A stretch of 12,417 nucleotides of DNA from an uncultured Eubacteriales bacterium (GCA_934446285.1 CAKSEI010000028.1:1-12417), one strand, 5' to 3'; counted from the first letter of the stretch, positions 1-7,774 are shown. A program made the numbers and translations. The notes: a model not told the origin generated them from the letters alone.

Positions 1-1821
1 CTCTATGTCTTTGTTTTCAGAAAAAAGGCGGTCATAACCGAGGACGATATAAAGAATGTCTCGGAGATAACGCGCGATATCCTCGTAAAGATAAATATGC
101 CCGCTGCCATATGCGACGCAATCGGCAGGATAATTTGGCATAATGAGCGCTTTGTCGCGCTCTTCGACGGACAGGTACAGTACGGCAAGATGCTCGACAA
201 TATCAGCAGCCTTGATTACAAAAAGGCGGTGAACAGCCTGCGTGAGGACGGCGTTACCTGTACCATAGGCTCGCATACCCTCGCCGCGCGTGCTTATCCC
301 GTTTGCATAGAGGAGAAGAGATATAACGTCATGCTCTTCACCGACAATACGGAGCTTTACCGCGCGTGGGAGAAGATATCCGAGGAGGAGACACAGATAG
401 CGTATATCGTCATAGACAACCTCGCCGAGATAATGCAGTACGTAAAGGAAAAGTCGCGTACCGCTTCCGCTCAGATTGAGAATATCCTCTCGGGATGGGC
501 TGAGTCCGTCGGCGGAGTGCTCAAGGAATTCGAGCGGGATAAATTTATCTTCGTTTTCCACAGGTGCCATCTGCAGGAGTTTGTCGACGAGAAGTTTGAT
601 GTGATAAATAAGATACGCGATGTCAGGATGGGAGAGGGCAGCCAACCCGTCACGGTTTCCGTCGGTGTGTCGGGCGTTGACGGCTCGCTTGCCGATAAGG
701 AGAAGGCGGCGAGAGCCGCCCTTGATATGGCGCTGCAGCGCGGAGGAGACCAGGCGGCGGTCAAGTATCCCACGGAGATGGTATTTTTCGGAGGCAAGAC
801 AAAGACGGTGCAGAAGCGTACAAAGGTGCGCGCGAGGGTCTTTGTTACCGAGCTTGTACATCATATAAGCGAGAGCAGCAGGGTGCTCGTCATGGGGCAT
901 GCGCGCGCGGATATGGATTCGCTCGGTGCTTGTCTCGGAGTTGCCAAGCTTGCACGGTTCTGCGGGGTGGACGTAAATATCGTCGCCGACCGCACGGACG
1001 GCAATATGAAGAAATTTTTCGATAAGCTCGACAGCATGAAGGGCTATTCGGATATCGTCATCGACCGCACGGAGGCGCTCGAGCTTAATTCCTCCGATAC
1101 ACTGCTCGTTATTGTCGATGTCAATAACAGGGACTTTTTTGAGTCGCCCGACCTCTTTGCGTCGGCGAGCAGGACGGTCGTGATTGACCATCATATAAAG
1201 AAGGACGAATACGAGACGACATTCTCATATATAGAGCCGTCTGCGTCAAGCGCGTGCGAGATACTTGCCGAGATGCTCGAGCAGGTGCTCTCCGACGGGG
1301 AACTGACAAAGGATGAGGCGGACATACTTCTCGCGGGAATGCTGCTTGACACGCGTCTCTTCACGCGCAATACCGGCTCGCGTACGTTCGGAGCTGCGCA
1401 GTATCTGCGAAATCAGGGAGCTGTGCCGTCCGACGCGCGTAAGCTTTTCGCAGGGTCGTTTACCGAGTTTGAGCGGGAGGCGCGATTTGAGAGCAAGATG
1501 CTCATGTACCGCTCGCACCTTGTCATAGCGGTGAACGACTGCGACGACAACGAGGAGAGCGACCGCGTGTCGGGAGCGAAGGTCGCCGATAAGATGCTCG
1601 AGCTTGAGGGTGTCGAGGCGTCGTTCTCGGTTTTACGGATAGACGAGGACGTATATGTCTCCGCAAGGAGCGCGGGCAAGATAAACGTGCAGATAATCAT
1701 GGGCTACCTCGGCGGCGGCGGAGGCTATGACTCCTCCGCAGCACAAATGCGGGGCTGCTCTCTTGAGCAGGGAGTCAAGAACCTCAAGCAGGCTATAGAT
1801 AAATATTACAGTGAGGACTGA
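1..1821 (+). CDS. gdpP: Cyclic-di-AMP phosphodiesterase GdpP (DHH/DHHA1 family), 5'-truncated by window edge
   Basis: The reading frame is open from base 1, so the start and the N-terminal membrane segments lie outside; 606 residues are visible. Family members hydrolyse c-di-AMP to pApA and act at the membrane. In order I see a PAS-like segment (about 97-330, with GRIIWHNERF), a degenerate GGDEF domain (about 390-780, ending ALDMALQRGGDQ, without a GGDEF motif, as is usual for GdpP), then DHH and DHHA1 domains. Metal-binding positions are kept: H and two D in GHARADMD (895-918), D at 1117, DHH at 1186-1194, and D in LLDT (1348). Two usual histidines are changed: VDTH reads VDVN (N at 1123) and GGGGH reads GGGGG (G at 1723). 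The rplI start lies 3 nt after the stop, and gdpP-rplI-dnaB is a common Bacillota order. Family assignment is firm; full catalytic activity is less certain because of the substitutions. Confidence 0.93.
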   Translation, partial: LYVFVFRKKAVITEDDIKNVSEITRDILVKINMPAAICDAIGRIIWHNERFVALFDGQVQYGKMLDNISSLDYKKAVNSLREDGVTCTIGSHTLAARAYPVCIEEKRYNVMLFTDNTELYRAWEKISEEETQIAYIVIDNLAEIMQYVKEKSRTASAQIENILSGWAESVGGVLKEFERDKFIFVFHRCHLQEFVDEKFDVINKIRDVRMGEGSQPVTVSVGVSGVDGSLADKEKAARAALDMALQRGGDQAAVKYPTEMVFFGGKTKTVQKRTKVRARVFVTELVHHISESSRVLVMGHARADMDSLGACLGVAKLARFCGVDVNIVADRTDGNMKKFFDKLDSMKGYSDIVIDRTEALELNSSDTLLVIVDVNNRDFFESPDLFASASRTVVIDHHIKKDEYETTFSYIEPSASSACEILAEMLEQVLSDGELTKDEADILLAGMLLDTRLFTRNTGSRTFGAAQYLRNQGAVPSDARKLFAGSFTEFEREARFESKMLMYRSHLVIAVNDCDDNEESDRVSGAKVADKMLELEGVEASFSVLRIDEDVYVSARSAGKINVQIIMGYLGGGGGYDSSAAQMRGCSLEQGVKNLKQAIDKYYSED

Positions 1822-1824
1822 AAG

Positions 1825-2271
1825 ATGAAGGTTATTTTTAAGGCGGACGTTAAGGGACAGGGCAAAAAAGGCGAGATGAAGAATGTCTCGGACGGTTTTG
1901 CGAGAAATTTTCTCCTGCCCAAGGGGCTTGCGGTCATAGCCGACGGCAAGGCGGTAAACGAAATGCAGGGTAAGCGTGCCTCGGAGGAATTCCGCATTGC
2001 GACGGAGAAAAAGAACGCAGCGGAGACTAAAGAGAAGTTAGACGCGGCAGAGCTTGTAATTAAGACCTCCGGCTCGCCCGACGGCAGACTCTTCGGTGCG
2101 GTCACGAACAAGGAGATAGCGGAGCAGCTAAAGGCACAGCTCGGCATAGAGGTCGACAAGCGTAAGATAGAGCTTGACGACAATATAAAGGCGTTCGGCT
2201 GTTATCACGTTACGGTAAAGCTCTATTCGGAGATCACGGCAGAGCTTAAGGTAACGGTAACGGGCAAATGA
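1825..2271 (+). CDS. rplI: Large ribosomal subunit protein bL9
   Basis: This 148-residue protein has the usual bL9 length and architecture. The N-terminal rRNA-binding domain carries the signature KGQGKKGEMKNVSDGFARNF followed by LLPKGLA. A charged connecting helix follows (about residues 45-75), then the C-terminal domain with GSPDGRLFGAVTNKEIAEQL. bL9 binds 23S rRNA near the base of the L1 stalk and influences frame maintenance. The ATG at 1825 is supported by GAGG at 1813-1816, which lies inside the end of gdpP with 8 nt spacing, and by the usual MKVIFKADV beginning. The stop overlaps the dnaB start (ATGA at 2268-2271), so bL9 and helicase translation are probably coupled. No unusual residues were seen. 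Confidence 0.97.
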   Translation: MKVIFKADVKGQGKKGEMKNVSDGFARNFLLPKGLAVIADGKAVNEMQGKRASEEFRIATEKKNAAETKEKLDAAELVIKTSGSPDGRLFGAVTNKEIAEQLKAQLGIEVDKRKIELDDNIKAFGCYHVTVKLYSEITAELKVTVTGK

Positions 2272-3602
2272 CGGGCGAAGCAGCGGCGCGCAGGATGCCG
2301 TTCTCGCTCGAGGCGGAGCAGTCCGTGCTCGGCGCGGTGCTCATAGACCCGGATAAGCTCAATGAGATAACGGGAGTGCTGAAGAGCGAGGACTTTTACC
2401 TCGACGAGCATAAGGAGATATATCTCGCCATGCAGGAGCTTTTCTCCGCGAGCAAGAATGTCGATGCGGTAACTCTCATCGATTTGCTTGTGAAAAAGGG
2501 CGTTTACGACAAAGACCAGAGCATGGCGTATCTCAAGGTAATAGCCGACACCGTTCCCTCTGCGTCAAACGTCTCGGACTATGTGCGCATAGTCAAGAAT
2601 AAAAGCACGCTGCGTGCGCTCATAACGGCGTGCGACGAGAGCAGCGACGAGGCGTATGCCCAGTCGGACGATGTAGAGATGATAGTCGGACGTGCGGAGC
2701 AGCGCATAATGGACGTCGCCGATAAGGAGGCTGTCTCCGGTTTTACCCATATACGTGAGGTGCTTGTAAATACCTACGACCACCTAAAGCAGATTGAGAG
2801 CGACCCGCAGAGCGCGCTCGGCACGCCTACGGGCTTTGACGGGATAGACAGAATGCTTGTCGGTCTCGGCAAGGGGGATATGTGTATAGTCGGAGCGCGT
2901 CCCGGTATGGGTAAGACGGCTTTTGCCACTGCCGTAGCACTCAATGTTGCAAAGGCAACGAAAAAGAAGGTATGTATCTTCTCCCTTGAGATGTCAAACG
3001 AGCAGGTCGTACAGCGTATGCTGTCGAGCGAGGCTCTCGTCAGCAGCTATAAGATGCGCTCGGGAAAGCTTGACGGACGCGACTGGGACAGTCTCGCGCG
3101 CGCATCCGCCGCACTTGCCGAGACGGATATATATATAGACGACACCTCGGAGATAACGGCTACGCAGATGAAAGGCAAGCTGAGACGCAAAAAGGACGGG
3201 CTCGGGCTTGTCGTCATAGACTATATAGGACTGATGAAGAGCGAGCGCCCGAATGCCAATCGCGCTGTCGAAGTGGGCGAGATATCGCGCAACATAAAGA
3301 TAATGGCAAAGGAGCTGGGGGTACCCGTGCTTGCCTGCGCACAGCTCAACCGTTCGCCGGAGGGCACAAAGGACAACAAGCCTACGATAAGCAACCTGAG
3401 AGAGTCCGGCTCTATCGAGCAGGATGCGGACGAGGTGCTGCTCTTATACAGGAATGACTATTACGATAAGGAAAACGCGGGAGAGGCGAATATCGCCGAG
3501 GTCATCATAGGCAAGAACCGTCACGGCGGGACGGGCACAGTCAAGGTCGGATGGTACGGAGAGTATGCGAAATTCACAACACTTGAAGAAAAATACGAGT
3601 GA
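2268..3602 (+). CDS. dnaB: Replicative DNA helicase DnaB
   Basis: This 444-residue protein has the usual length for the Bacillota replicative helicase (called DnaC in Bacillus subtilis). The hexamer unwinds DNA at the fork and recruits primase. The N-terminal domain starts with PFSLEAEQSVLGA, matching the conserved EAEQ(S/A)VLGA block. The RecA-like domain carries Walker A GARPGMGKTA (Lys216), Walker B LVVIDYIGLM (Asp318), the ESGSIEQDADEVLLLYR block and the C-terminal KNRHGGTGTV arginine-finger region. No intein interrupts the P-loop or the later motifs, although inteins are common insertions in this gene. The start overlaps rplI by 4 nt. The 3' end overlaps the longest tilS frame by 38 nt. 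Translation initiation must use the SD-like purines at the end of rplI, which are weak, so coupling to rplI is the likely mode. Confidence 0.97.
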   Translation: MTGEAAARRMPFSLEAEQSVLGAVLIDPDKLNEITGVLKSEDFYLDEHKEIYLAMQELFSASKNVDAVTLIDLLVKKGVYDKDQSMAYLKVIADTVPSASNVSDYVRIVKNKSTLRALITACDESSDEAYAQSDDVEMIVGRAEQRIMDVADKEAVSGFTHIREVLVNTYDHLKQIESDPQSALGTPTGFDGIDRMLVGLGKGDMCIVGARPGMGKTAFATAVALNVAKATKKKVCIFSLEMSNEQVVQRMLSSEALVSSYKMRSGKLDGRDWDSLARASAALAETDIYIDDTSEITATQMKGKLRRKKDGLGLVVIDYIGLMKSERPNANRAVEVGEISRNIKIMAKELGVPVLACAQLNRSPEGTKDNKPTISNLRESGSIEQDADEVLLLYRNDYYDKENAGEANIAEVIIGKNRHGGTGTVKVGWYGEYAKFTTLEEKYE

Positions 3603-4944
3603 GCTTGAGAAGAGAGTCGCCGAGAATATAGAGCGATACTCAATGTTTTCACGAGACGACGTGATTGCCGTCGGCTTTTCGGGAGGCAGGGACTCAAGCG
3701 CGCTGCTCGACCTTTTGCACAGTATGGGATATGAGGTGCGCGCCGTGCATATACATCACGGTATAAGAGGCGCGGAGGCTGACAGGGACGAGGAGTTCTG
3801 CAGAGCCTTTTGCCTTGAGAAAGGCATACCGTATATGTGCAGACGTTTTGATGTACCGACGCTTGCAGAGGAGAGCGGAAAGGGAACGGAGGAGTGCGCG
3901 CGGGACGTGCGCTATTCGGTTTTTGATTCTCTTATTTCCTCGGGCGAGGCGGACCGAGTTGCGACCGCCCACCACGCGCGTGACAATCTCGAGACGGTTT
4001 TATATAATATGGCGCGCGGCAGCGGGATTTCCGGAATGTGCGGAATACCGCCCGTGAGAGGGAGGTACGTAAGACCGATGATAAGTGCCTCTCCCGATGA
4101 GATAGACGCATATGTGCGTAAGCGCGGTATAGAATATATGACCGACTCGACTAACGCCGATATTAATTACACGCGCAACAGAATAAGGGCGCAGGTCATC
4201 CCCGCGCTCGAGAGCGTGAACGGGGCGCTGTACGCTCATGTGAATGCTCTTTGCGAGGATTTAAGGGAGACACAGAGAGATATAGATGAGCGTGCGCGGA
4301 ATTCCGAGAGCACGGATATTGCGTATCTTAAGTCCCTCGATGACGCTCTGCTGCGCAGGGTGCTCATGAGAATGTGCTCCGAGGCAACGGGTCTTACCCC
4401 TGCGCGTGCTCAGACGGAGGCGCTTCTCAGGCTCGTGCGTCAGGCAGAGAACGGGAGAGGAATAGACATAACCTCGACGGGTGCGTATATCGACTGCGGC
4501 AGACTCTGCTTCGGCAGACGCACGCAGAACAAGGTATTCAGATATCCGCTCATTCTCGGAGAAAACCGCTTTGACGATCTCGGCTGCACGGTATATCTCG
4601 CGGAGAAGGAGATCGGGCGCGAAATATCAGACTGTTTTTTGAATATTTACAAAAAGTTGATACACACATGTGTTAATAGTGATAAAATCAATGACGTGTA
4701 TGTAAGATCGCTTGCCGAAGGGGATAAATATAAGAGTCTCGGCATGACGAGGATGGTGCGCAAGCTTATCGCATCGGACGGACTGCCGCGCTCCGAGCGG
4801 GCAGTTTTTCCCGTATTCTGCGACGGAGAAGGAGTGCTTTGGGTACCGGGACACGGCGTGCGCGACGGTGCGTATGCGAAAGAGGGACTTCATATTTATT
4901 ACTTCTCGGGAGTTAAACATAATGAATCGAAATTTGAAGGATGA
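3565..4944 (+). CDS. tilS: tRNA(Ile)-lysidine synthetase TilS
   Basis: TilS uses ATP to attach lysine to C34 of tRNA-Ile2(CAU), changing its decoding from AUG to AUA. The 459-residue frame shows the PP-loop ATP site SGGRDSSALL (residues 39-48), HIHHGIRGAEADRDEEF, EECARDVRYSVF, TAHHARDNLETVLYNMARGS, the IPPVRG and RPMI motifs, and SNADINYTRNRIRAQVIPAL. A C-terminal tRNA-binding domain follows (from about VRSLAEGDKYKSLG). The start is uncertain. ATG 3565 has GGAGAG only 1 nt upstream, which is too close. TTG 3583 would give an N terminus (KKNTSELEKRV) more like homologues but has no SD. The overlap with dnaB is 38 or 20 nt respectively. A locally AT-rich segment (about 4630-4700) encodes the linker before the C-terminal domain. 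The 3' end overlaps hpt by 23 nt. The tilS-hpt-ftsH order is common in Bacillota. Confidence 0.95.
   Translation: MRNSQHLKKNTSELEKRVAENIERYSMFSRDDVIAVGFSGGRDSSALLDLLHSMGYEVRAVHIHHGIRGAEADRDEEFCRAFCLEKGIPYMCRRFDVPTLAEESGKGTEECARDVRYSVFDSLISSGEADRVATAHHARDNLETVLYNMARGSGISGMCGIPPVRGRYVRPMISASPDEIDAYVRKRGIEYMTDSTNADINYTRNRIRAQVIPALESVNGALYAHVNALCEDLRETQRDIDERARNSESTDIAYLKSLDDALLRRVLMRMCSEATGLTPARAQTEALLRLVRQAENGRGIDITSTGAYIDCGRLCFGRRTQNKVFRYPLILGENRFDDLGCTVYLAEKEIGREISDCFLNIYKKLIHTCVNSDKINDVYVRSLAEGDKYKSLGMTRMVRKLIASDGLPRSERAVFPVFCDGEGVLWVPGHGVRDGAYAKEGLHIYYFSGVKHNESKFEG
4908..4912 (+). promoter_or_regulatory. Shine-Dalgarno site deciding the hpt start
   Basis: GGGAG at 4908-4912 lies 9 nt before ATG 4922, inside the 3' end of tilS. 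It selects 4922 over the in-frame upstream ATG at 4868, which would add 18 residues not expected in the Hpt family. Confidence 0.7.
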
Positions 4945-5497
4945 CGTCGAAAGAGTTCTTTTGACGGAGGAGCAGATACGCAGGCGCGTAAGCGAGATTG
5001 CGGCGCGTATAGACGAGGATTATCGTGATGTCGACGGTAAGCTCGTCCTTTTGTGCATTTTAAAGGGTTCTGTCGTTTTTATGGCTGACCTTATGAAGAG
5101 CGTCAGCATTCCGGTAGATATTGATTTTATGAAGGTAAGCTCATACGGTACGGGTACAACGTCGTCGGGCGATATACGCATACTGCTCGACCTACACCGC
5201 TCCGACCTCTCCAGCTGCAATATCATAGTTGTCGAGGATATAATAGACTCGGGCAGGACTCTCTCGCACCTGACAAAGTATCTTGAGCTTAAGGGCGCGA
5301 AAAGCGTGCGCACGTGCACTCTGCTTGACAAGCCCGACAGGAGAGAGGTTGATTTCACGCCCGACTATTCTGGATTTGTTATACCCGATGAATTTGTCGT
5401 CGGTTACGGGTTAGACTATAACGAGTCCTATCGCGAGCTGCCGTTTGTCGGCGTTCTGCGCAGATCGGTCTATTCGGAGGAAAAGAATGAAAAATAA
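4922..5497 (+). CDS. hpt: Hypoxanthine (guanine) phosphoribosyltransferase
   Basis: This cytoplasmic purine-salvage enzyme transfers phosphoribose from PRPP to hypoxanthine or guanine, giving IMP or GMP. The 191-residue protein has family length. The PRPP-binding signature IIVVEDIIDSGRTL is at residues 101-114. The PPi-loop region is LCILKGSVVFMADLM, with a flexible loop SSYGTGTTSSGDI and the purine-side block DKPDRREVDFTPDYSGF followed by VVGYGLDYNESYRELP near the C terminus. These residues strongly match bacterial HPRT, as opposed to APRT or XPRT. The start overlaps tilS by 23 nt and the stop overlaps ftsH by 11 nt. The hpt gene sits between tilS and ftsH in many Bacillota, so this context is normal. 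Hypoxanthine versus guanine preference cannot be read from the sequence. Confidence 0.95.
   Translation: MNRNLKDDVERVLLTEEQIRRRVSEIAARIDEDYRDVDGKLVLLCILKGSVVFMADLMKSVSIPVDIDFMKVSSYGTGTTSSGDIRILLDLHRSDLSSCNIIVVEDIIDSGRTLSHLTKYLELKGAKSVRTCTLLDKPDRREVDFTPDYSGFVIPDEFVVGYGLDYNESYRELPFVGVLRRSVYSEEKNEK
5476..5480 (+). promoter_or_regulatory. Shine-Dalgarno site deciding the ftsH start
   Basis: A canonical GGAGG at 5476-5480 stands 6 nt before ATG 5487, inside the last codons of hpt. It favours 5487 over the in-frame ATG at 5445, which would add 14 residues before the first membrane segment. Confidence 0.8.
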
Positions 5498-7583
5498 CAA
5501 GATAAGGATAGCCGTATTCTATCTCGTCATTACCGTTGCCGTTATAGCGTTCGCGCGCATGGCGTTCGGCAGCGTACCGACGGAGGATAAGGGCTACAGC
5601 GATATTGTGGCGCTCTTTAAGGATGATAATGTCAAGAGCTTTGACGTTTCCACGTCGAATACTCTTACCCTTGAGACGCGCGACGGAAAGACAGTAGAGT
5701 ACCGTCTGCGCGACCTATACCTCTTTGTAGACGACTGCAGGGAGTATTATACCGCAAATGACGTCAAATATGATTTTGAAGAGCCGCGCGTGGTGCCGGG
5801 ATGGGTATCGTGGATACCGTATATCATAGTCCTCGCGGGATTTGTCGCCGTGTACGTTATGGTTATGCGCCAGACGACAGGCAGAGGCGGCAAGATGAAC
5901 TCATTCGGCAGGGCGAGAACCAAGCTCGGCTCGGATGAAAAGAAAAAGGTTTACTTCAAAGATGTTGCCGGAAATGATGAGGAAAAGGAGGAGCTGCAGG
6001 AGGTCGTCGAATTTTTGAAAGACCCCGTGCGCTTTACCAAGCTTGGTGCGCGCATACCTCACGGTGTTTTGCTTGTAGGCCCTCCCGGCACGGGTAAAAC
6101 TCTGCTTGCCAAGGCTGTTGCGGGCGAGGCGGGAGTACCGTTTTATTCGATATCCGGCTCAGACTTTGTGGAGATGTACGTAGGTGTCGGTGCGTCGCGC
6201 GTGCGCGACCTCTTTGAGACTGCGAAAAAGTCTCCCGCGAGCATAGTGTTCATAGACGAGATTGACGCAGTCGGCAGACACCGCGGAGCGGGACTCGGCG
6301 GGGGTCACGACGAGCGTGAGCAGACGCTTAACCAGCTGCTCGTTGAGATGGACGGTTTCGGTGCGAACGAGGGCGTTATCGTTATGGCTGCTACCAACAG
6401 ACCCGATATTCTCGACCCTGCACTGCTGCGCCCCGGACGCTTCGACAGACAGATTACCATAGGCTATCCAGATCTAAAGGGACGGGAGGATATACTTCAT
6501 GTCCATGCAAAGGGTAAGCCTTTTGCGAGTGACGTCGACTTTGTCCAAATAGCGAAGACGACAGTAGGATTTACCGGCGCGGATCTTGCAAACCTCTTAA
6601 ATGAGGCGGCACTTCTCGCCGCACGCAAGAACCGCAGCCTTATCGGCATGGACGATATAGAGGCGGCAACTCTCAAGATAATTGTCGGCACGAAGAAAAA
6701 ATCAATGGTCATAAAGCCGGAGGAAAAGAAAAAGACCGCATATCATGAGGCGGGTCACGCTATTATGGCGTATTGCCTCAAGTCGGTCGATCCCGTGCGC
6801 ATGATATCCATAGTCCCGTCGGGACGCGCGCTCGGCTTTACGCTCAACCCGCCGACGGAGGATAAGTACAGCGAATATAAGAGCGGACTCAAGGAGGAGA
6901 TAGCTATGCTGCTCGGAGGCAGAGCTGCCGAGCACATAATATTCGGCGATGTCTCGGGCGGAGCGTCAAATGATATACAGCGCGCAACGAGAATAGCAAA
7001 GAAGATGGTCACGCAGCTCGGCATGAGTGACAAGCTCGGACCTATCTTATACGGCTCATCGCATTCGGACGATGAGGTATTCCTCGGACGCGATTTCAAT
7101 AACAACCGCGACTATTCCGAGCAGACCGCACGGATAATAGACGAGGAAGTCCATTCGATAATAGAAGAGGCATATGCTCTCTGTGAAAAGACGTTGAAGG
7201 AGAATATAGATAAGCTGCATTTTATCGCAGACTACCTTGTCTCCCATGAGGTCATGGACGAGGATCAGTTCCGCGAGGCAATGGAGGGCGAGGCTACGGT
7301 CGAAACGCTTGAAGCAATAGCCGAGCGAAAGGCGCAGCAGAGCCGTGCCGAGAACGAGCGCAGACTGCAGGAGGAAAAGGAACGTGCCGCACGTGCAAAC
7401 AAAGCGGGCGCAGGCTCCTCACCCGATATGCGCGTGCAGGAGCCTGACGTCCCTCTTGACGGACACGGCGAGGTCGCACCCGGCGGGAGCGCCGCTCAAG
7501 GCGATACGCAGAACGGCACGGACTCGGGAGAAAACGGTACCCGAGACGATTCCGAGGACGGAGAAAGCGAAAACGGTAGATGA
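5487..7583 (+). CDS. ftsH: ATP-dependent zinc metalloprotease FtsH
   Basis: FtsH is a membrane-anchored hexameric AAA+ protease that degrades misfolded membrane proteins and regulators; in spore formers it also affects sporulation. The 698-residue protein has TM1 at about 7-27, a short extracytoplasmic domain (about 30-105), TM2 at about 109-128, then the AAA+ module. That module has Walker A GPPGTGKT (198-205), the pore loop MYVGVGASRV, Walker B FIDEID (D257, E258), and the second region of homology ATNRPDILDPALLRPGRFDR. The zinc site is HEAGH (H420, E421, H424) with the third ligand D496 in ASNDIQRAT. All key residues are present. The C terminus, about the last 85 residues, is a charged helix-like stretch and then a Gly/Asp/Glu/Ser-rich low-complexity tail of the kind seen in some clostridial FtsH proteins. 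It overlaps hpt by 11 nt and is followed by a terminator. Confidence 0.97.
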   Translation: MKNNKIRIAVFYLVITVAVIAFARMAFGSVPTEDKGYSDIVALFKDDNVKSFDVSTSNTLTLETRDGKTVEYRLRDLYLFVDDCREYYTANDVKYDFEEPRVVPGWVSWIPYIIVLAGFVAVYVMVMRQTTGRGGKMNSFGRARTKLGSDEKKKVYFKDVAGNDEEKEELQEVVEFLKDPVRFTKLGARIPHGVLLVGPPGTGKTLLAKAVAGEAGVPFYSISGSDFVEMYVGVGASRVRDLFETAKKSPASIVFIDEIDAVGRHRGAGLGGGHDEREQTLNQLLVEMDGFGANEGVIVMAATNRPDILDPALLRPGRFDRQITIGYPDLKGREDILHVHAKGKPFASDVDFVQIAKTTVGFTGADLANLLNEAALLAARKNRSLIGMDDIEAATLKIIVGTKKKSMVIKPEEKKKTAYHEAGHAIMAYCLKSVDPVRMISIVPSGRALGFTLNPPTEDKYSEYKSGLKEEIAMLLGGRAAEHIIFGDVSGGASNDIQRATRIAKKMVTQLGMSDKLGPILYGSSHSDDEVFLGRDFNNNRDYSEQTARIIDEEVHSIIEEAYALCEKTLKENIDKLHFIADYLVSHEVMDEDQFREAMEGEATVETLEAIAERKAQQSRAENERRLQEEKERAARANKAGAGSSPDMRVQEPDVPLDGHGEVAPGGSAAQGDTQNGTDSGENGTRDDSEDGESENGR

Positions 7584-7647
7584 TGCAGTCGGCTTCTTTC
7601 CGAAAAAGCATATAAATGACGACCGTATAAAAGCTATACGCAAACTG

Positions 7648-7687
7648 AAAAGGAGAAGACCTCTGTGCGAGGGCTTCTCCTCTTTTA
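7648..7687. terminator. Intrinsic terminator after ftsH, probably bidirectional (also serves dpaB)
   Basis: The inverted repeat AGGAGAAG (7651-7658) / CTTCTCCT (7674-7681) extends inward through CCT/AGG after one A-G mismatch, with loop CTGTGCG. On the + strand it is followed by CTTTTAT, and on the - strand by TTTTC. It lies 65 nt past the ftsH stop and between two convergent genes, so it could end transcription from both sides. A smaller hairpin, CGTATA (7624-7629) / TATACG (7635-7640), sits just before it. Confidence 0.82.
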
Positions 7688-7734
7688 TGCCGCGGCGCAA
7701 AAAATACCGAAACGTGATAAGCTAAAGCGCCTTC

Positions 7735-7771
7735 ATGCAAAAGCTTATGAGTCGCTTTTCCCGAAAGGCTG
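7735..7771. repeat. Copy 1 of a 37-nt palindromic repeat, beside the dpaB stop
   Basis: This 37-nt segment aligns without gaps to 11745-11781, with 30 of 37 positions identical. Shared blocks are CAAAAGCTT, GCTTTTC, CGAAA and GCTG. The inner arms GCTTTTC (7754-7760) and GAAAGGC (7763-7769) still pair in RNA if one G-U wobble is allowed. The copy ends 3 nt before the dpaB stop codon (complement of 7775-7777), so on the - strand it lies immediately downstream of dpaB. It may belong to a dispersed intergenic repeat family, but only two copies are visible here. Confidence 0.6.
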
Positions 7772-7774
7772 TCT

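Noticed and set aside
4657..4678. Inverted DnaA-box-like sequences (TGATACACA and the facing half) near dnaB
   Set aside because: Each differs from TTATNCACA in at least one position, the site lies inside tilS coding sequence, and there are no clusters of boxes or adjacent dnaA/dnaN genes, so an origin is not supported.
7583..7615. Ten-codon mini-ORF starting in TGATG at the ftsH stop
   Set aside because: It is too short, has no family match, and an overlap like this arises easily by chance.
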